Shown here one piece after another: positions 8,501 through 10,425 of a stretch of 10,425 nucleotides of DNA. This DNA comes from CAZKYP01 sp964556885. Lineage in GTDB: Bacteria; Planctomycetota; Phycisphaerae; Sedimentisphaerales; Anaerobacaceae. Where the stretch lies: positions 1 through 10,425 of the forward strand of contig CAZKYP010000117.1 of the NCBI GenBank assembly GCA_964556885.1. Direction: 5' to 3'. Within the stretch, counting starts at the first letter, position 1. Each line of letters begins with the position of its first letter. The position numbers were made by a program, and so were the translations under genes. Below the pieces are notes generated by a model. It had not been told where the DNA came from and made no database searches. It was given only the letters and a program-made list of their open reading frames with translations.

Positions 8501-9400
8501 ATCATTTGGATAATCTCCGGTATAAGTCAAATCTTCATTTACATCAAAAAAGGAATAATCATCGTCATACTCCTGAGGTGCATCATCTGCCCCGGTGACA
8601 CCAACATAGGTACCAACTAACATTCCAAAAACAGTACGCGGGTATGTAAATTCTCCATTATTTCTAATATTATATAACCAAAAAATATTGTCCTGGGCAA
8701 GAATCTGCTGCCATTGTAATCCTCTTACTTTTACATCCAAACCCAAGCCATGTCGATTAGGATTATTAGGAAGTGGTAAAAATTGGATGCCACCGTCATT
8801 TTCTGAAGGAGTACTATATTCATTGTCATTATTATCGTCCATCACGAAATAGGTTTCCAGATCGGCATTAAAAACATCACGACCAAAAAAACCATTCCAC
8901 GATCCTGCCCATCCATCCGGATTATAACGCGGGTCCGATGGATCCTGAATATCAGGCCAGAAAGGGGGCCAGGTGTCCTTGTTAGAACTTATAGCAGGAC
9001 TATTTCCGGATTCATTGAAATAACCACTTACTGGTTCAAATGCCTGACGCACACCACTTTGTGATTCATCCCTGTTTAGAGCTGGTCTTGCCGCAGCACA
9101 ATCGATAATCCAGAAAAAAGTTGTATCCCGATTTGTAGCAACTACTTTTCCGGTAACCTCAGCGCCGACCAGAGGGCTAACATCACCAATATAACCATTT
9201 GTATCATAAATCCATGCACCTCTTGGCCCTCTGTTGGAAGGCTGGCCAATAACACCCCAGTTACCGAAGACAGTTTTAACCTGATTACCATTTAAAATCC
9301 CACTTCGCCGATACTGCCGGCCACTATTCTGTGCCGACAGAATACCTGCAAGGATAAAAAAGGCTATAATTGTTAAGGAAAAACATCTGCTAAAAGTCAT
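5567..9400 (-). CDS. Large secreted T9SS type A cargo protein with acidic loops and FnIII-like domain (contains assembly gap)
   Basis: Reads as 1277 residues, but 34 of these fall in or touch a 100-N gap, so the true length is unknown. The N-terminus is a signal peptide (hydrophobic core 9-20, then L-S-A-Q-N). Residues 30-320 are a Trp/Gly/Asn-rich region (G-N-W-G-V-I-G-Q, R-G-A-W, Y-I-G-D-V-S-P) found as a conserved uncharacterised family in FCB candidate phyla. Acidic D/N/G loops resembling calcium sites occur at about 187, 327, 440, 499-554 and 837-877. A fibronectin type III-like domain starts at about 663 (P-E-K-P-T-L...V-T-L-Y-W-N, Y-K-I-Y-R-A) and is cut by the gap near 757. A type A sorting tail spans about 1175-1277 (N-V-Y-P-N-P-Y, then A-Y-G-V-Y-F-Y and K-L-A-V-I-K). 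AGAGGT (9407-9412) 6 bases before the ATG supports the start. No enzyme motif is seen. It is placed directly after the TonB receptor, so a surface partner or ligand-binding role is possible. Confidence 0.82.
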   Translation of the reverse strand: MTFSRCFSLTIIAFFILAGILSAQNSGRQYRRSGILNGNQVKTVFGNWGVIGQPSNRGPRGAWIYDTNGYIGDVSPLVGAEVTGKVVATNRDTTFFWIIDCAAARPALNRDESQSGVRQAFEPVSGYFNESGNSPAISSNKDTWPPFWPDIQDPSDPRYNPDGWAGSWNGFFGRDVFNADLETYFVMDDNNDNEYSTPSENDGGIQFLPLPNNPNRHGLGLDVKVRGLQWQQILAQDNIFWLYNIRNNGEFTYPRTVFGMLVGTYVGVTGADDAPQEYDDDYSFFDVNEDLTYTGDYPNDNSRNPFWQGAVGIVGYAFLESPGNPFDGIDNDNDADSPGLTPTAPLFTENDFVEETFTTNPSPNPGFRNKFVTIEKVQGFNPFGKEIVKYVRTVHTLTTPETTVVSLGDTFRIVSGVTRVVEGNRVLVQGVEEINPNALDGKDNDLDGLIDENYFLHYRQVRKTSTGQVLFDLLNPVHHVDYINNIGLSDLMLDERRDDGLDNDGDWSRNPITGEELRDEDGNLIDDVGADGKPGTGDEGENDGIPTPGEPNFDALDKSESDQIGLSSFQYFAPANQIPLAEDDDMRERLRPGFFEVPSSIVNGKPTRGEDGDFLYGTGYFPLTPGQTERLSLALIYGFTVDELIKKLETVRDIYNADYRFPIAPEKPTLKAVAGDNQVTLYWNRAAEKSFDPVLREFDFEGYKIYRATDPNFNDVRVVTNSAGTVVSYSALKQFDLKDGISGWFYAPYDLYQTLQXXXXXXXXXXXXXXXXXXXXXXXXXXXXXXXXXXGYVSPSKTADLEHSVGEGFGNVSYDILDPTALTGHDYEVYFWDTSNDGIDNNGNWTLANDVGKDGIANTGDEGEGDGKPTLGEPNFDYTDPAELEAITTYYGVKDLFEYTEEFVAQDTNYVDLERTNLDPSSIMVRDGFGNIVDSSNYEVDVTRGRIRGTTSGSLTKQMYIISYQYNPVYFSPYMQGSPWIEPILDTDIFDGVTLNFNNKWKSELDTTASGWNNSNILYSFLLVFEPVNFGPPFGILQPVLTPANYEIRISDQVVDTTSAYFQSVGVNPEPRKFEIVNTSNNYNVEFIHDDRNHNLYPDPLEPIFFLEKDPQGNYTIFGWEVLLKRSDPTYTYNYTGGEVLSLKVKFPFNRFDKFNLKTELPEIDAGLEKEEIDNINVYPNPYIVSHEFEPPLPPNVTSGRGERRIYFSGLPQNSKIYIFTARGEHVVTLEDNNPIFNGTIIWNLKTKENLDIAYGVYFYVVDSPSGTKRGKLAVIK
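6770..6892 (-). repeat. Acidic cassette B in the large cargo protein (residues 837-877)
   Basis: The 41 residues start D-G-I-D-N-N-G-N-W and end G-E-P-N-F-D. The last 28 match cassette A (7739-7906) at 21 positions. Spaced Asp, Asn and Gly residues resemble calcium-binding loops of the thrombospondin type 3 or dockerin kind, but no exact domain consensus is claimed. It lies about 150 residues C-terminal to the interrupted FnIII-like domain. Confidence 0.7.
7031..7130. other. Assembly gap (100 N)
   Basis: Exactly 100 undetermined bases lie inside the large cargo gene. A round 100 is the usual placeholder for a scaffold join of unknown size, so the in-frame read-through (33 full N codons plus one partial codon, GGN, which must be Gly) may be a coincidence. 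The second half of the FnIII-like domain is not found on either flank and probably lies in the missing sequence. Confidence 0.98.
7739..7906 (-). repeat. Acidic cassette A in the large cargo protein (residues 499-554)
   Basis: The 56 residues start D-G-L-D-N-D-G-D-W and end G-E-P-N-F-D. Compared with cassette B it has a longer middle part (S-R-N-P-I-T-G-E-E-L-R-D-E-D-G-N-L-I-D in place of T-L-A-N), while the last 28 residues are 21/28 identical. It lies before the FnIII-like domain. The Asp/Asn spacing suggests calcium loops, by inference. Confidence 0.7.
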
Positions 9401-9433
9401 TTTTTAACCTCTGAGATAAGATTAAGTCAAAGC

Positions 9434-10425
9434 TTAGAAATTGAACATTAATCCAAATTCAATTCGACGCGGTTCTGAGTAATGCGTCATATCAACGTAC
9501 CATTCATCTATAGTATTTACATATTGATCCGGATTAAGTCTTCTGTTTCTTTCAAGATCTGTGGTGAAACCAGCCCTTCCTGTATCATTATAAACATTCA
9601 CCTCATTTAGTGTATCAAATAGATTTAAAACTCTTAAAAACAGGGTCAGCTTTTGATCCATGATAATCCAGTCTTTGAACAGTCTCATATCTACATTCCA
9701 AAAAGTTGGTTTCGATTGACTGTTTTCTCTTATGGTGGCGACATCTGCACCTTGCCGTGGAGTATAGGGTTGCCCACTACCCAAATTTCCAATAAAACTG
9801 ACTCCCCAACTTTCTCTATTGTAACCTAAGGTTGCATTTAAAGTATGACGTTGATCCCAACCAAGTGGCGCTAATTGAACTTCTGGAAGAGATCCACCAG
9901 CGAGGGCGTTTCGTGCCTGATTAGGATCTGAAGCAGTACCTTTTGCAATTTGATAGGTATAGTCGAGTGTATAATTTACACCTAATCTATATCGATTTTT
10001 TATAGAGATAATAAAACCTTTAACGAATCCAAAATCACTGTTTACCAAGCGACTATAGGTGTCACCACTGATCAATTCGATTTCCTCAGAACGGGTTCCG
10101 GCAAGATCACGTATGTCACGGAAAAACATAGTAATGTCAATTGCCAGATCTGCCCCGAGTTGTTGTTGGACTCCAATTTCTCCTGAAATTGTCTGTTCCG
10201 GCTTTAAATCAGCATTTCCGATTATACCTAAATTCCCCTCCACATCTCCTGTTTCAAGTTTGAATTGGGGATTACGATAAAGAAGTTCATAATTAGGTAT
10301 CTGGAAAAAATGACCATAGGAAAAATGAATAACGCCGGTCGCCGTAATAGGAAACGAGGCACCTAACCTAGGGCTTATCTGGGTTTTATTGCTGGCATCT
10401 TTATACCAATATTGTTGTCTCTCAG
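9434..10425 (-). CDS. TonB-dependent receptor, C-terminal beta-barrel (5' end outside the window)
   Basis: The frame is open to the right edge, giving 329 residues before the TAA at 9434-9436. An apparent start at 10241-10243 is an internal GTG (Val): the 60 codons before it continue the same barrel, with I-S-P-R-L-G-A-S-F-P-I-T and then F-S-Y-G-H-F-F-Q-I-P. Next come G-N-A-D-L-K-P-E-Q-T, the very common loop of TonB-dependent receptors, and alternating barrel strands (D-I-T-M-F-F-R-D-I). The C-terminus is E-F-G-L-M-F-N-F, with the terminal Phe read by the BAM insertion machinery. Such receptors import bound ligands through the outer membrane using TonB/ExbB/ExbD energy. The plug and any carboxypeptidase-regulatory-like domain are outside the window, so the ligand is unknown. 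It ends 33 bases before the large cargo gene and is the first visible gene of the operon. Confidence 0.9.
   Translation of the reverse strand, partial: ERQQYWYKDASNKTQISPRLGASFPITATGVIHFSYGHFFQIPNYELLYRNPQFKLETGDVEGNLGIIGNADLKPEQTISGEIGVQQQLGADLAIDITMFFRDIRDLAGTRSEEIELISGDTYSRLVNSDFGFVKGFIISIKNRYRLGVNYTLDYTYQIAKGTASDPNQARNALAGGSLPEVQLAPLGWDQRHTLNATLGYNRESWGVSFIGNLGSGQPYTPRQGADVATIRENSQSKPTFWNVDMRLFKDWIIMDQKLTLFLRVLNLFDTLNEVNVYNDTGRAGFTTDLERNRRLNPDQYVNTIDEWYVDMTHYSEPRRIEFGLMFNF

Noticed and set aside
10241..10243. GTG as the start of a 269-residue protein
   Set aside because: The 60 codons upstream to the window edge are open and encode matching TonB-receptor barrel sequence, so this is an internal Val codon.

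Overview
The window looks like a chromosomal fragment from an uncultured Gram-negative bacterium of the Fibrobacterota-Chlorobiota-Bacteroidota (FCB) superphylum, most likely a candidate lineage such as KSB1, Calditrichota or Marinimicrobia, probably taken from a metagenome-assembled scaffold. The evidence is two very different proteins with type IX secretion system (T9SS) type A C-terminal sorting domains, a PorV/PorQ-family outer-membrane protein, a TonB-dependent-receptor barrel, moderately AT-rich DNA, and a run of exactly 100 Ns that marks a scaffold join. The lineage is an inference; no 16S or marker gene is present.

All genes are on the minus strand, so transcription runs from right to left. 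Starting at the right edge: the C-terminal 329 residues of a TonB-dependent receptor (to 9434); a 1277-residue secreted protein with acidic D/N/G-rich loops, a fibronectin type III-like domain and a sorting tail (9400 to 5567, interrupted by the gap at 7031-7130); a PorV/PorQ-family beta-barrel (5543 to 4521); and a 691-residue secreted protein made of four repeated beta-sandwich modules plus a sorting tail (4453 to 2378). Spacers between these four are 33, 23 and 67 bases, each junction that can be read has a good Shine-Dalgarno sequence, and a perfect 13-bp stem hairpin lies after the last gene. They read as one operon. After a 274-base spacer comes a membrane-anchored SGNH hydrolase with C-terminal TPR repeats (2103 to 130), and then the first 22 codons of what looks like a sodium:solute symporter (67 to the left edge).

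The four-gene block makes sense as a cell-surface module. The TonB receptor would be an energised outer-membrane channel, the two sorting-domain proteins would be T9SS cargo placed on or released from the cell surface, and the PorV-type barrel encoded between them belongs to the family that carries cargo sorting tails to the surface attachment machinery. This is similar in logic to, but different in parts from, the SusC/SusD systems of Bacteroidota. The substrate cannot be read from the sequence; starch-binding-like modules in the 691-residue protein hint at carbohydrate but do not prove it.

The two genes at the left may be a separate unit. The hydrolase probably works on the periplasmic side of the inner membrane on an ester-linked acyl group of a glycan or lipid; the symporter is only identified from its first transmembrane segment. 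No tRNA, rRNA, CRISPR array, transposase or integrase was seen.
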